Shown here piece by piece: positions 46,521 through 55,388 of a stretch of DNA of 64,000 nucleotides. The notes below the pieces were generated by a model. It was not told where the DNA came from. It saw nothing but the letters and a program-made list of their open reading frames with translations, and did not search any database. Every line of letters begins with the position of its first letter. Positions within the stretch are counted from its first letter, which is position 1. Both the position numbers and the translations under genes were made by a program. This DNA comes from Enterobacter sp. R4-368 (GTDB taxonomy: Bacteria; Pseudomonadota; Gammaproteobacteria; Enterobacterales; Enterobacteriaceae): the NCBI RefSeq assembly GCF_000410515.1, contig NC_021500.1, positions 124,001-188,000 on the forward strand, given 5' to 3'.

Positions 46521-46644
46521 AATGCGATGAACCCGACGCGTTTTTATATTTTTTCTGCAAAGGAGGTATATCAATAAAAATCTTAAATCAGCTTGGTTAC
46601 GAATACCAACAGGTAATATCACATCTGAAAAGGAATATTCAATC

Positions 46645-47223
46645 ATGAAAAAAAATCTACTGATTTTAATGTTATCTTTATTTCTGACTGGTTATGTTTA
46701 CGCGCATGGATATATTGATAACCCACCAAGTCGTTCATTTCTTTGCACTCACGCGGGCGGTGCACTAAATAAAGCTTGTGGCGCGGTGATGTATGAACCT
46801 CAATCGATTGAAGGCGTGAAAGGTTTTCCTGACGGCGGTCCTTCCGATGGTTTAATCGCAAGCGCAGGGAATCCGAGTTTTTCTGAATTAAATGAACAGA
46901 CGCCAGGTCGTTGGTACAAAGTCAATCTCAAAAGTGGCGCGCATACATTTGACTGGACGCTCACCGCCCGCCATAGCACAACTTCCTGGAAATATTACAT
47001 CACTAAGCAAGGATGGGATCCGAATAAACCATTAGCTCGGGCTGATTTTGATTTAAAACCTTTCTGCGAAAGATTTGATAACGGGAAAATCCCGCAAAGT
47101 AAAGTCCAGATGAACTGTACTATTCCACAACGCTCGGGGTATCAAGTTATTTTGGGCGTATGGACAATTGCCGACACAGGGAATGCGTTCTATCAGGTCA
47201 TTGATGCTAATATGACTAAATAA
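46645..47223 (+). CDS. AA10 lytic polysaccharide monooxygenase (chitin-active, CBP21-like)
   Basis: A 192-residue protein with AAAGGAATATTC before the ATG. It has a signal peptide of 20 residues ([20 protein letters not shown]) and the mature protein begins [10 protein letters not shown], so its N-terminal His forms one arm of the copper histidine brace. The second His is in [20 protein letters not shown]. The final FYQVIDANM carries the aromatic axial residue. It is the size of Serratia CBP21, with no extra binding domain. It oxidatively cuts crystalline chitin and would boost the chitinase at 50211. It is AT-rich compared with the flanking core genes. Confidence 0.93.
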
Positions 47224-47516
47224 TCAATGAAATATCTAAAACTGTGTTAGTCCGAGTCTGTACTAATACAGTTTATTAAATAAGATTATTTATCGAGTGT
47301 GGTTTTTTGCAGGTATAAATGTGTAATTAATCTTACCTTTGGCCCTTTTGCCCAGGGCCATTTCCCCTGCTTGTTGCCATCCCTCATCGAAACATCAGCA
47401 TTGAAGAAAGGGCAATTGGCTTCGAACTGGATGTTACCCAACGCGAATCAGGTAACAGCGAAACCAGAACAGAAGCCAGGCTGGAAGGTTCGCCCGCAAG
47501 GGGTCGTTCAGTGTGA

Positions 47517-47729
47517 AAATCACGGGGCGAGTCTCACATAAAGCGTAACAAACCCGCTCTCTGGATTGGCAAGCAATTTGCGGATGCCGGGAATTGGGAC
47601 AGTGCAGTGACGGATAGCGTACGCGGTTTGCGTACTGATAAATATGTGATCGACAACCCACAAAGCGCGGTGCGTTATCTCTCTACGGATAATGGCGCTA
47701 CAACTGTCGTGCTTCTCCCTTGTCAGTAA
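47517..47729 (+). pseudogene. Decayed open frame, C-terminal remnant of unknown protein
   Basis: An open stretch of about 70 codons without start codon reads KRNKPALWIGKQFADAG, then GLRTDKYVIDNPQSAVRYLS and ends VVLLPCQ. Upstream the frame is broken by a stop at 47514, and the sequence 47300-47516 (in another frame KPEQKPGWKVRPQG) looks coding-like. Together 47300-47729 probably is a gene that has decayed by frameshift. I do not recognise the protein. The rest of 47224-47790 holds only the ribosome binding site AAGGAGGCTGCA of the next gene. Confidence 0.4.
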
Positions 47730-47790
47730 TTGATGTTAAGGCCTCATGATGTTTACTGAGGTCATATCTTGATAATTTAAGGAGGCTGCA

Positions 47791-48210
47791 ATGATAACAA
47801 TTGATGACATGGGGTTACTCAGTAACTGGTTGGCCGCTCTCGCCGGATTATTTGGTGGCCTGAGCGTGTCATTTTTTTGGCAACCTAAAAAGTTGTATCA
47901 ACGTGGCCGTCTGACGGCGGGCATCATTATCGGGGGGATTAGCGTTAGTACGACATTTACCCTGGGAGGAATTATCTCTCAATGGCTGGGAATGAATTTT
48001 ACAGATAAGGATACTGCTATGGGGATCGGTTATTTCATTGGGTCAATCAGTGTCGGAATGGTTGCCTGGCTGGCCAATTTTTTCTGCCACAGAGAAGAGC
48101 GCGACATTTTGCAGGTGGCAGGAGAGCTGAAGCGCGCCGCCAGAGGTGTTAACAAAATACCAGGCCGTTACCGATCCATTCGTAGTTCAAAAACAGGAGA
48201 TCCATCATGA
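47791..48210 (+). CDS. Holin-like membrane protein
   Basis: A 139-residue protein with a near-perfect AAGGAGG before the ATG. Three membrane segments: LSNWLAALAGLFGGLSVSFF, LTAGIIIGGISVSTTFTLGG and GIGYFIGSISVGMVAWLANF. A short basic cytoplasmic tail follows (LKRAARGVNKIPGRYRSIRS). Length, three TMs and the basic C-terminus fit class I phage holins and chitinase-secretion holins such as Serratia ChiW. It is followed with 4-bp overlap by a second small membrane protein. No lysis genes or phage genes surround it; chitinolysis genes do. Confidence 0.65.
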   Translation: MITIDDMGLLSNWLAALAGLFGGLSVSFFWQPKKLYQRGRLTAGIIIGGISVSTTFTLGGIISQWLGMNFTDKDTAMGIGYFIGSISVGMVAWLANFFCHREERDILQVAGELKRAARGVNKIPGRYRSIRSSKTGDPS

Positions 48211-48545
48211 TGTTGAAGGTTTTATACTGGGTACTCACTCTGGTAGATGTTTTTGTTGCTTTGATTATTCTGATTAGCGCGCTCAGTCATCGCCTTCTCA
48301 ATACCGTTTATATTTCGCGAGGATATAGTATTGGGCTGCTGATTGCGGGGATTGGTTTTATGTTACAGGTGGCGATAAATGTGCCTTTTTTATTGTTTGA
48401 TGTCATATTAACGCCTTATCAATCCTCTTTTTTTATATTTAAAGATATCGGTATCGGGATAGTAACAATCAGCTATTGCATACATCCGCCGTCTACAAAT
48501 CTGCCATCCAGTAAGAAATTTCCCCATAAAAGAGCAGCAAAATAA
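48207..48545 (+). CDS. Second small three-TM membrane protein (holin/antiholin partner candidate)
   Basis: A 112-residue protein, overlapping the holin-like gene by 4 bp (ATGA), so translationally coupled. Three membrane segments: LYWVLTLVDVFVALIILISA, YSIGLLIAGIGFMLQVAINV and ILTPYQSSFFIFKDIGIGIV. The tail is short and basic (KKFPHKRAAK). Overlapping pairs of small membrane proteins of this kind are typical of holin-antiholin modules. No family is certain. A possible weak terminator with a run of A/T follows near 48550. Confidence 0.6.
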   Translation: MMLKVLYWVLTLVDVFVALIILISALSHRLLNTVYISRGYSIGLLIAGIGFMLQVAINVPFLLFDVILTPYQSSFFIFKDIGIGIVTISYCIHPPSTNLPSSKKFPHKRAAK

Positions 48546-48672
48546 GCTAAATAAATCACCAACCCAAAAAAAGAGTGGGTATGATAAAAGGAGCATTATT
48601 TACATCTGATGCTCCTTTTGTGCTAGAGACTCGTTGGGAATGGATGGCAATCGAACAGCATAAATAGTGTGG

Positions 48673-49275
48673 CTAACTTTCTTTAAAATACATCATTGCT
48701 GCCTGGGTGCGGTTAGTCACATTCAGGCGACGAAAAATAGATTCGAGATGCGTTTTTACGGTACCCGGACTGATATTCAGGAGGCGGCTAATTTGTTTAT
48801 TAGATTCGCCGGCAGCGAGCAATTTGAGGATCTCGCGCTGACGTTCGCTTAGACAAGCCAGGGTACGATGGTTATTATCCAGAACCGTCATATTCTCGTG
48901 GGGAAAGCTGAGCATGCCCGCAGAAGCGGTATGTAGCGTTTGTGTGATGGTTTCGGGGGGGGAGTCGCGCCTGACAAAAGCAATGGCATGATGATTCAGA
49001 AATTGCCGCAACGAGATGAGTTGGCATTTATTTACCAGCATCACCACCGGGATGCCAGGATAGTGCTGCGATAAGTTATCAATTAACTCAATACATGCTT
49101 TTTTATTATCATTACCATCCAGAATAATTAAGGAGGCGGGGAATTTGCCCAGAGTTTCATTGATTTTCTTACAATCATTTAAACCGCAGATTTTTACTTC
49201 CGGAATGCTATGAGACACTACCGATGTCATTTCTTCAATGTATATAGAATGTTTGTCAATCATGAATATATGCAT
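48673..49275 (-). CDS. LuxR-type regulator with degenerate receiver domain
   Basis: A 200-residue protein with GGAGAAGG before the ATG. The N-terminal half has the receiver fold. The putative phospho-acceptor Asp53 is kept (LIILDGNDNK), but the acidic pair is MIDK instead of DD, and the conserved Lys position reads FVRRD. Phosphorylation is therefore doubtful. The C-terminal LuxR helix-turn-helix is LSERQREILKLLAAGESNKQ, then ISRLLNISPGTVKTHLESIF. It is the only regulator inside the chitinolytic island, so it is the best candidate for its control. It converges with the holin-like pair. Confidence 0.88.
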   Translation of the reverse strand: MHIFMIDKHSIYIEEMTSVVSHSIPEVKICGLNDCKKINETLGKFPASLIILDGNDNKKACIELIDNLSQHYPGIPVVMLVNKCQLISLRQFLNHHAIAFVRRDSPPETITQTLHTASAGMLSFPHENMTVLDNNHRTLACLSERQREILKLLAAGESNKQISRLLNISPGTVKTHLESIFRRLNVTNRTQAAMMYFKES

Positions 49276-50176
49276 GCGCCTTCTCCATATAATAGTTTCT
49301 TCAATGAATCTATTACTTCATAGAGTAGTCAATGGTGTGAATAATTGAAATTAGGGTGATTTCCATAGGCCTTTTATCCGACAGGAAACGGATAATAACT
49401 TTAAGTTATGCCTGACGCTTATAAACAACCTCTTAATTATTTTTGCGAAGTAGGGTGTTATCTTATTATCTCATTTAGTTATACCTTGAAACGCAAGGTT
49501 TTCGGTGCGCCGATGTGCTCCTTTCGACAACAGCATGAAAGCATGGAGACCGGCAGCAGAATTAGCGTTATCCGATTCCAGAACTTATCTGCGCAATACT
49601 CTTCGCTGTAAATAATCGAAAGGGTTTTGATAGAAAGCCCGTACAGACAATAACAAAAAACGTCTTTTAATCATGATGGGTGAATAGTGGCATCCGACCC
49701 GGGCTAACACCGCTGGTGTCAGAAATCCGGTCCCATAAAAGGAGGGCAAAAAGCGGTTGCGGGTACTTTTTCCTCATATACTCTGGCGTAGCTGTTCCCT
49801 TATTCGTGAAATTCGCTTTCACCCAAAAATATCATTTGGCTATATGTACTAACTGTTAGTGATGTCAGATTTAATAATAGACATATGTCGTTAACAGTAT
49901 ACCTGGCGAGGTTTTTCATGCTGGGTATGAAAGTTTATTACGCTTACATCTTCTGCGACGGATTCTAAATCAACTGGTTATACTTTAAAAAACAAGTGAA
50001 ATGATTGACCGTCCATTCCTGAAATAATTAAGAGAGTAGACAGTGTGAGCTGTGATCGTGCGTCGTTCAGGTGAAGTCTGTTTCCTGTTCCGGCCGGGCA
50101 TGTTAAATGGCATTTATGCATTATCGCACTGCCAGAGAACACTTCAGAATGATCACAGCTTGTGGCGGGGTAGTAT
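49276..50176. other. Long intergenic region between LuxR gene and chitinase 3' end
   Basis: About 900 bp, AT-rich, with no supported gene. It must contain the promoter of the LuxR gene. AGCTGTGATC at about 50048 and GATCACAGCT near 50152 are a spaced inverted repeat. GAGAACACTTCAG near 50133 is repeated as GAGAACACTCAG near 50203. Their meaning is unknown. Confidence 0.4.
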
Positions 50177-50200
50177 AAAACGGGGTCGTTACCGACCCCG
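50177..50200 (-). terminator. Rho-independent terminator of the chitinase gene
   Basis: A perfect 8-bp stem CGGGGTCG/CGACCCCG with loop of 4 bases is followed on the minus strand by TTTTAT. It starts 10 bp past the chitinase stop codon. Confidence 0.85.
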
Positions 50201-50210
50201 CAGAGAACAC

Positions 50211-52100
50211 TCAGGAGAGGATTTTTGCAAAAGCTTTGGCGAAAGCATAGTTTTCCTGACCAGTGATCAGCGTACTGGTTGGTTTACTGTTCGAGTGCAT
50301 ATTGCCATGTTCGTCGATGGTATCAGGTGCAAAATCGCGTCCCAGAGACCAGTTACTGACTTGATGCAGATTGTTGGCTTTGGAAAATTCAGCAACCTTA
50401 ACTGCATCCTCAAGCGTGAATACTAACGGGTCAGTGTCATTGTGGCCGATCATCGGTGTCACAACGATTTTTGAATATGCTTCGGCATCGGTATAACCCC
50501 AAATCGCTTTTAGCTGATCTTTGGTGGCGTTAATTGCCTGAATAGCATAATCCCCCTGATTGCCGGCAAAACTTGGGCCGTAATCCATCGCCATAATATT
50601 AACGTAAGGGTGTAATTTATTCGCTGCTGCACTAGTAAGTACATCCAGGCCAGCCTGAACTAATCCAGTCGGTAATACGGGCAGCGTGACACTGACTTCC
50701 AGATATGGAACGGCTTTCTTAGCTTGCACAAATGCCGGGAATGCAACATTGCTATTATAAAAACCCTGGGTTTCAAAATCGAGATCGATCGTTTTTACAC
50801 CGTAATTATTGGCGATATTGACATATAACCCGGCGAGATCATTAACGCTCCATGTGGTGGAAAAATCCACGCCGGAAAAACCACCAAAAGAAAATATGGG
50901 TTCACCACCTGCGTTATTAATTAAATCTGTCAGCGGTTTGATGGCCTTGAGTGGAAAACTACTGTTGCCCCAGACCGGATTTTTCGGGTTGGCGGGATCC
51001 TGCACAAGGAAAGCGAGATGGAACTTTTTGACACCAAACGCGATCGCATCACTGATAAAATCCTGGTTGAGTCCAGGGGGTGTTGTTGCCCATTTAGCGA
51101 ATATAGTGACATCAACATAGGGTGCAAAATCAGTGGCACCTGAGCCTGTCGAGGGTTTACCGGAAGTCTTGCCATTAATTGCAGTGCTTCTGGCTGACTG
51201 GTTGCCTGCGTTATCGACAGCAAAGACACGGAAGGTGTAAAGGGTGTTTGGTTTCAGGCCGCCGATGGTGGCTGACGTTGTTGTCACGGTAACGGTCTGC
51301 GATGAAGCTCCTGGTTCTGCGTAAGAAACCACATAGTTTTTTACGCCGCTACCTTCATCGGTAGAGGCATTCCATGCCAGGGATATGGCATTGTGCGCAA
51401 TACGCGTCACATGCAGGTTAACCGGAACGCTGGGGGCGGTGGTATCTGGCGAAACGGGCCGGGTCAGCACGCTGATGCTGCCAGTATTGTCGGATACATT
51501 GCCTGCGGCATCATAGGCCTGTACCGAGATTGTATATTGCGTATCTGCGCTAAGACCATCGAGGATAGTGGTGGTGTTCGGTACGCGTTTAGTATGCCTT
51601 CCGTTGGCCCAGCTCCAGGTGACAATATAGCCGCTGACGCCTACATCATCGGTGGAGGCGTTCCATGAAAGAGCAATGGTTGAGCTGGTGGTGCCGGTGG
51701 AAACCAGACCTGTCGGTGCTGAGGGGGCTGTGGTATCTGGCGTATCGCTGTCTCCGGCGAGTACACCATTTACATAATAAGCGATCGGTAAAACATTAGC
51801 GCTTAAGCTACCATTATTGGAACCGATATTGACAATAAAGCTGACCGATTTGCCATTAGCGATTGGTGTCAGGTAGTTCGCTAATTGCCCGGTAATATGT
51901 GTCGTACTTATCCCCGTTTTCTCGATGTTCAACCCAATATTGGTAGACGGCTGAACGCTTTGCGGCATATCGAAGCTAATTTTCACAGGGCTGTTAATGG
52001 TTTTTCCAGTATTATTGAGAAGTGTTATTTTAAGTGCCCCCGACCACGCGGAAACTGATGCATATTTCGCGGTGAAAGAGACGTGAGTTGTTTCAGACAT
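50211..52100 (-). CDS. GH18 chitinase with N-terminal binding domain and two FnIII domains, no signal peptide
   Basis: A 629-residue protein; GGAG precedes the ATG. The N-terminus MSETTHVSFTAKYASVSAW has no hydrophobic core, so there is no classical signal. Residues 1-120 form a beta-sandwich carbohydrate-binding-like domain. FnIII repeats are at about 125-212 and 218-310 (each with the family Trp and LSADTQYTISVQAYD or LKPNTLYTFRVFAVD). GH18 is at about 325-629, with the catalytic motif VKTIDLDFETQGF (DxDxE). Serratia ChiC also lacks a normal signal yet is exported. The protein is probably secreted by an unusual route, such as the nearby holin-like pair. Confidence 0.92.
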   Translation of the reverse strand: MSETTHVSFTAKYASVSAWSGALKITLLNNTGKTINSPVKISFDMPQSVQPSTNIGLNIEKTGISTTHITGQLANYLTPIANGKSVSFIVNIGSNNGSLSANVLPIAYYVNGVLAGDSDTPDTTAPSAPTGLVSTGTTSSTIALSWNASTDDVGVSGYIVTWSWANGRHTKRVPNTTTILDGLSADTQYTISVQAYDAAGNVSDNTGSISVLTRPVSPDTTAPSVPVNLHVTRIAHNAISLAWNASTDEGSGVKNYVVSYAEPGASSQTVTVTTTSATIGGLKPNTLYTFRVFAVDNAGNQSARSTAINGKTSGKPSTGSGATDFAPYVDVTIFAKWATTPPGLNQDFISDAIAFGVKKFHLAFLVQDPANPKNPVWGNSSFPLKAIKPLTDLINNAGGEPIFSFGGFSGVDFSTTWSVNDLAGLYVNIANNYGVKTIDLDFETQGFYNSNVAFPAFVQAKKAVPYLEVSVTLPVLPTGLVQAGLDVLTSAAANKLHPYVNIMAMDYGPSFAGNQGDYAIQAINATKDQLKAIWGYTDAEAYSKIVVTPMIGHNDTDPLVFTLEDAVKVAEFSKANNLHQVSNWSLGRDFAPDTIDEHGNMHSNSKPTSTLITGQENYAFAKAFAKILS

Positions 52101-52315
52101 TTGTATTTCTCCATGTATTTATTGTGAATTCTGTTTCAGGTATATCCTGCAGGTAAAAACAAGAGTGCTTACACAGATAACTATCAAATAAGCACTCTGC
52201 TTTTATTGGTTAAGCAGTTGGGTTGTCCTGTTGCTAATCAATTTTAATAAGCGCCGCCGTCGTTAAAATAATTAGCATGTCAGAAAGGGGATTAGTATGT
52301 ATTATCGTCAGGCAA

Positions 52316-53062
52316 TCACATTGCTGTATCCATTGGGATATTTGCTATCAGATATTCCGGGCGATCGCCAAGCTTTGTAAGAATAGGTTGTCTTAGCTGG
52401 TTGTAAATATCTTCATTCAATTTGAGTCCCAGTTTGTATATATCTATGGAATAGCCTTCTTGCCATTTCATAAAACCCTCAACATCACTGGTAAAGTGAT
52501 AAGCAAGCATCAGGACAATGATTTGCGGCGAATTTTGTACATTCAGCGTTGGTGTCACAATGAAAAGGCCGTCACTATATTTGTGCGGATTGATAGCCGC
52601 GGATTCCCATAAGGTAAAAGCGGGCGAGGTCAATGCGAGGTCTTGCGCCGCGTGAATACTCGCGCCTGCCAGAGGCTGTGTCGCGTCGGGAATATGCTGA
52701 TTTACTAACGCAGCCCAGTCGACAGGTGCTGAAAGCTCAATGGATTGACTGGCAAAATGGAGCATATTCCAGCCTACCGTTGCAAGCACACCCGTAAAAC
52801 TTTCCTGCCAGTCCTGAGTGGCAGAATGCCGGTTAAATTTCTTATCTGCCGCAAGTTGAGCGAATAACAGAGAATGGCTCACATCATCCCGCTGTTGGCT
52901 GGAGAGGGTTTTATCAAAAGAGAGCACAATACCTTCGTTAATTTGCGCATAATTATCATCATCTGAACCAATCGCCGGGTCAGGACAGCGGGCGGCAGAT
53001 TTAAGTTTTTTTTCTCGATCTGTTAATTCAGGAAGCGTGATGGAATTCAGGAGTGACAACAT
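52316..53062 (-). CDS. Leaderless protein, paralogue of 53164-53946, unknown
   Basis: A 248-residue soluble protein without signal peptide, cysteine-poor. It shares with the upstream neighbour the core pattern SLLFAQLAADKKFNRHSATQ, a following DW...VGWN, and a C-terminal ILTKLGDRPEYLIANI. The two are therefore paralogues, about 30-40 percent similar in these blocks. I recognise no family. It lies 215 bp upstream of the chitinase on the same strand. Candidates are a secreted virulence or structural protein co-exported with the chitinase; nothing in the sequence shows enzymatic activity. Confidence 0.75.
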   Translation of the reverse strand: MLSLLNSITLPELTDREKKLKSAARCPDPAIGSDDDNYAQINEGIVLSFDKTLSSQQRDDVSHSLLFAQLAADKKFNRHSATQDWQESFTGVLATVGWNMLHFASQSIELSAPVDWAALVNQHIPDATQPLAGASIHAAQDLALTSPAFTLWESAAINPHKYSDGLFIVTPTLNVQNSPQIIVLMLAYHFTSDVEGFMKWQEGYSIDIYKLGLKLNEDIYNQLRQPILTKLGDRPEYLIANIPMDTAM

Positions 53063-53163
53063 AAATTAACCTCGCAATGTATCGCAAGTATAATAGGTGG
53101 TCGTCCATAACATGGCTTATTACTTCGTCATGGACGACAGATTAAAATAACCGTATTTCGATA

Positions 53164-53946
53164 TCAGATTTCAATATTTGCAATCATATCGATTGCCCGA
53201 TCACCCAGTTTATCAATAACGGCCTGGCGCACCCCCTTATAAACACCTTCGTTTAAGACGAATTTATTTGCCGCGCGTTGAATTTTGATCGAGGTGGATT
53301 GCCAGGTTACCCACAGAAAACGCCCCTCATTGCGCTTTGCATCAAATTGCATACCATCAAGCATCATTACCACATCGCCATTTGGTAACAGATCTGCCGG
53401 GAAAATTTGAAAATTACCGGTGTTTTCCGAATTTGATTTCGCGTCCCAGATAAGCATTTGCTTTGAGGTATCGCTCAGGCTGGATAACGCCTTCATTGCC
53501 GCTGCCACTAATGCAACCTCACCGACAGTAGCGATTTGCGCAATGATCCCCAACACAGCCTCATCCAGTTTTACGGTACTGGCACCTGACGTATAGGTAT
53601 CAAACGCGAAAGCAGGTTGGTTCCAGCCAATTTGGCCCAGTACATTGACATAAAAACGATACCAATCCATGGGCGCAGTATAACGGTTGCAGTGTTTATC
53701 CGCCGCCAGTTGAGCGAACAGTGTTGAGTTCTGCACATCTTGTTTATTCTGCCCATCCAAACGTTCGGTAAATGAGATGAGGCTGCCGGCATTGACTTGT
53801 GCAGATACTTTATTATCAGTCAGCATGGTTTTTCTTTTTGACTGACCATGATCCGGTACCCCCTTTAGACGTTCCAGTAACGGTGCCAGATCGGCAGTGG
53901 TTTCAATCGGTGTTTTAAGCACAAAATCCAAAGCGTTAGTATTCAT
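53164..53946 (-). CDS. Leaderless protein, paralogue of 52316-53062, unknown
   Basis: 260 residues from ATG 53946 (MNTNALDFVLKTPIETTADL), with TGGAGAAATAAT before it; the open frame runs up to 54003 without such a signal. It shares STLFAQLAADKHCNRYTAPM, GQIGWN and VIDKLGDRAIDMIANIEI with its neighbour. A middle segment, LVAAAMKALSSLSDTSKQML, is helical and alanine-rich. Soluble, no signal peptide, no membrane segment. Function unknown. It is first in the probable transcript of this gene, the paralogue and the chitinase. Confidence 0.75.
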   Translation of the reverse strand: MNTNALDFVLKTPIETTADLAPLLERLKGVPDHGQSKRKTMLTDNKVSAQVNAGSLISFTERLDGQNKQDVQNSTLFAQLAADKHCNRYTAPMDWYRFYVNVLGQIGWNQPAFAFDTYTSGASTVKLDEAVLGIIAQIATVGEVALVAAAMKALSSLSDTSKQMLIWDAKSNSENTGNFQIFPADLLPNGDVVMMLDGMQFDAKRNEGRFLWVTWQSTSIKIQRAANKFVLNEGVYKGVRQAVIDKLGDRAIDMIANIEI

Positions 53947-54300
53947 ATTATTTCTCCACTCAAAGTTATAGACGTGTATGCTATAAAAATTACTGTGTTT
54001 CATTGATATAAAAGAGAATGCCGCCGGGTAATCAACGAAAATGTTGCTTATTAGTGGCTTGTATATATTTCAGTGCTTCCTGCGATATAGAACGAATTTA
54101 TAGTCGTTATATGAGGTTTTTTAACTTCCTCGAAATATGAATCTAATGGAAGAAATATAAATACGAAAGCATCTGATATCAATACGGTAAATACGGCAGG
54201 GTAAATTACGGAGCCATATGCGCTGTGTTTATCGCATTAAATATTGATTGTAATGCGAATTATATTGTGTGACGTGATGGGTTAAGTTGCTATGAAATGA

Positions 54301-54392
54301 AAAATCCACGCAATAGCGTTGATTTTATAGGCTTTTGTGTTGCCTATGAAGTTTGACTAAACCTCATGAGATAAGACATCTTATTTGACGCT
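54301..54392. repeat. Left copy of imperfect direct repeat (ychF 3'-end-like)
   Basis: AAAATCCACGCA-AxxGCGTxGATTTTA, TTTTGTG, ACCTCATGAGA and CTTATTT occur in the same order and spacing here and at 58339-58431. I estimate about 70 percent identity over 92 bp. The right copy is the stop codon and terminator region of ychF. The hairpin of this left copy has mismatches, as expected for a copy no longer under selection. Confidence 0.75.
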
Positions 54393-54486
54393 AAAACATA
54401 ATTTGTATGATATTTTTTATTAATTTTTTGTTTATTTGTACTTATTGCTATGCTCATTTTTGAGTTAGGTCGCATGCGCCATGCTG

Positions 54487-54518
54487 CGGTCTCAGGTTCG
54501 ACTCCGGTTATCGCACCA
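54487..54518 (+). other. tRNA-like 3' fragment
   Basis: CAGGTTCGACTCC followed by a 12-base stretch ending CGCACCA looks like the T-arm, acceptor strand and CCA end of a bacterial tRNA. The T-stem has mismatches and no matching 5' acceptor or anticodon arm is present, so it is not a functional tRNA. It may be a relic of a tRNA-targeting integration. Confidence 0.35.
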
Positions 54519-54816
54519 TTTCAAACTGTTCGTGTGCCTATCGGAACCCACTCAAAGCACGTATATTGCGGTTTCTGGACCGTATCTTATCTCCTGTTAT
54601 TCAAGTATCTGTAGGTGTAACGACCTGCGTTTATAAATGATCAAACCTGCATGTATCTGCGCCGGGCTGCATTCCATTACCCCATACCCCAAATAACTGA
54701 AAATCACTGTACTGTATGTCTACAAAAAATCACAGTTACTCCAGAATAATTTGGTAAGGGGATAGCAGCATTAGATAGAGAAAATTAGTCAGACCATTAT
54801 CCGAAATAGAAACACG

Positions 54817-55377
54817 CTACTTGGATAATAATTCATATATAACCGGGTTATCAGCACATTGCCCACCCCCGCATTCCAGTACAGTTGACACAAGGTTGGC
54901 TGAAATCAGTAGCAGGAATCCCCAACTGGCAATGCGGAACAACGCCGGTGGCATATTTAATGGCCGAATCGAACTATTCATCTCACTGATTGCCAGAACT
55001 ACCGCAGTGGCAGCAATAATCACAACTGATGTAACCAGAGCCCAGGTATAAAAATGCAGCCCAAGAAATGCAGAACCATATCCTTTGTCGCCGGGCAGAA
55101 TATGTAAAAACATTTGCCGTGATGCCATTATTCCTGTGAGGATACTGCCAATAATTACCATCCCGTAATGCAGGTTTCGTAGTCCAAAGTAAATGTTAAA
55201 TAAAAAACCGAAACCAGCGATGATGAGCCCAATTCGCTGTAACAGGCAAAGTGGACAAGGCAATTCATGCATAACGAGTTGATAATAAAAAGCTATAACC
55301 AGAGAAACGCATATTCCAAGAAGTCCCACCATATTAACCAGGTGGACAACCGTCGTTGGATGAGTTTGGGTTTTCAT
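54817..55377 (-). CDS. DsbB-family disulfide oxidoreductase
   Basis: A 186-residue protein with four membrane segments. The first redox pair is in ELPCPLCLLQRIG, the DsbB CxxC, followed by the quinone-contacting Arg. The second pair is LECGGGQCAD near the C-terminus, placed in a short final loop and not in the usual loop between TM3 and TM4. This is the DsbB-like subgroup that pairs with DUF5993 proteins. It would oxidise a DsbA-like partner in the periplasm and pass electrons to quinone. AAGGAG lies before the ATG. It is a probable accessory copy in an AT-rich region. Confidence 0.85.
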   Translation of the reverse strand: MKTQTHPTTVVHLVNMVGLLGICVSLVIAFYYQLVMHELPCPLCLLQRIGLIIAGFGFLFNIYFGLRNLHYGMVIIGSILTGIMASRQMFLHILPGDKGYGSAFLGLHFYTWALVTSVVIIAATAVVLAISEMNSSIRPLNMPPALFRIASWGFLLLISANLVSTVLECGGGQCADNPVIYELLSK

Positions 55378-55388
55378 AGCATAGCTCC

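Larger units (their letters stand above)
54004..54816. other. AT-rich intergenic region carrying an island boundary repeat
   Basis: 813 bp without a supported gene. It contains the left copy of the ychF-end repeat (54301-54392) and a tRNA-like fragment (54487-54518), which are listed separately. The first 100 bp are the promoter region of the leaderless paralogue pair. Confidence 0.55.

Noticed and set aside
47224..49275. Missing endopeptidase/spanin genes of a ChiWXYZ-type secretion system
   Set aside because: I looked for peptidase or spanin lipoprotein patterns around the holin-like pair and found none, so I do not call a complete type 10 system.
50052..50426. 124-codon plus-strand frame across the chitinase 3' end
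   Set aside because: Runs through the chitinase terminator and antisense to its coding region; a shadow frame.
53164..54003. Longer start at 54003 for the second leaderless protein
   Set aside because: The extra 19 codons have no ribosome binding site, whereas ATG 53946 has TGGAGAAATAAT directly upstream.
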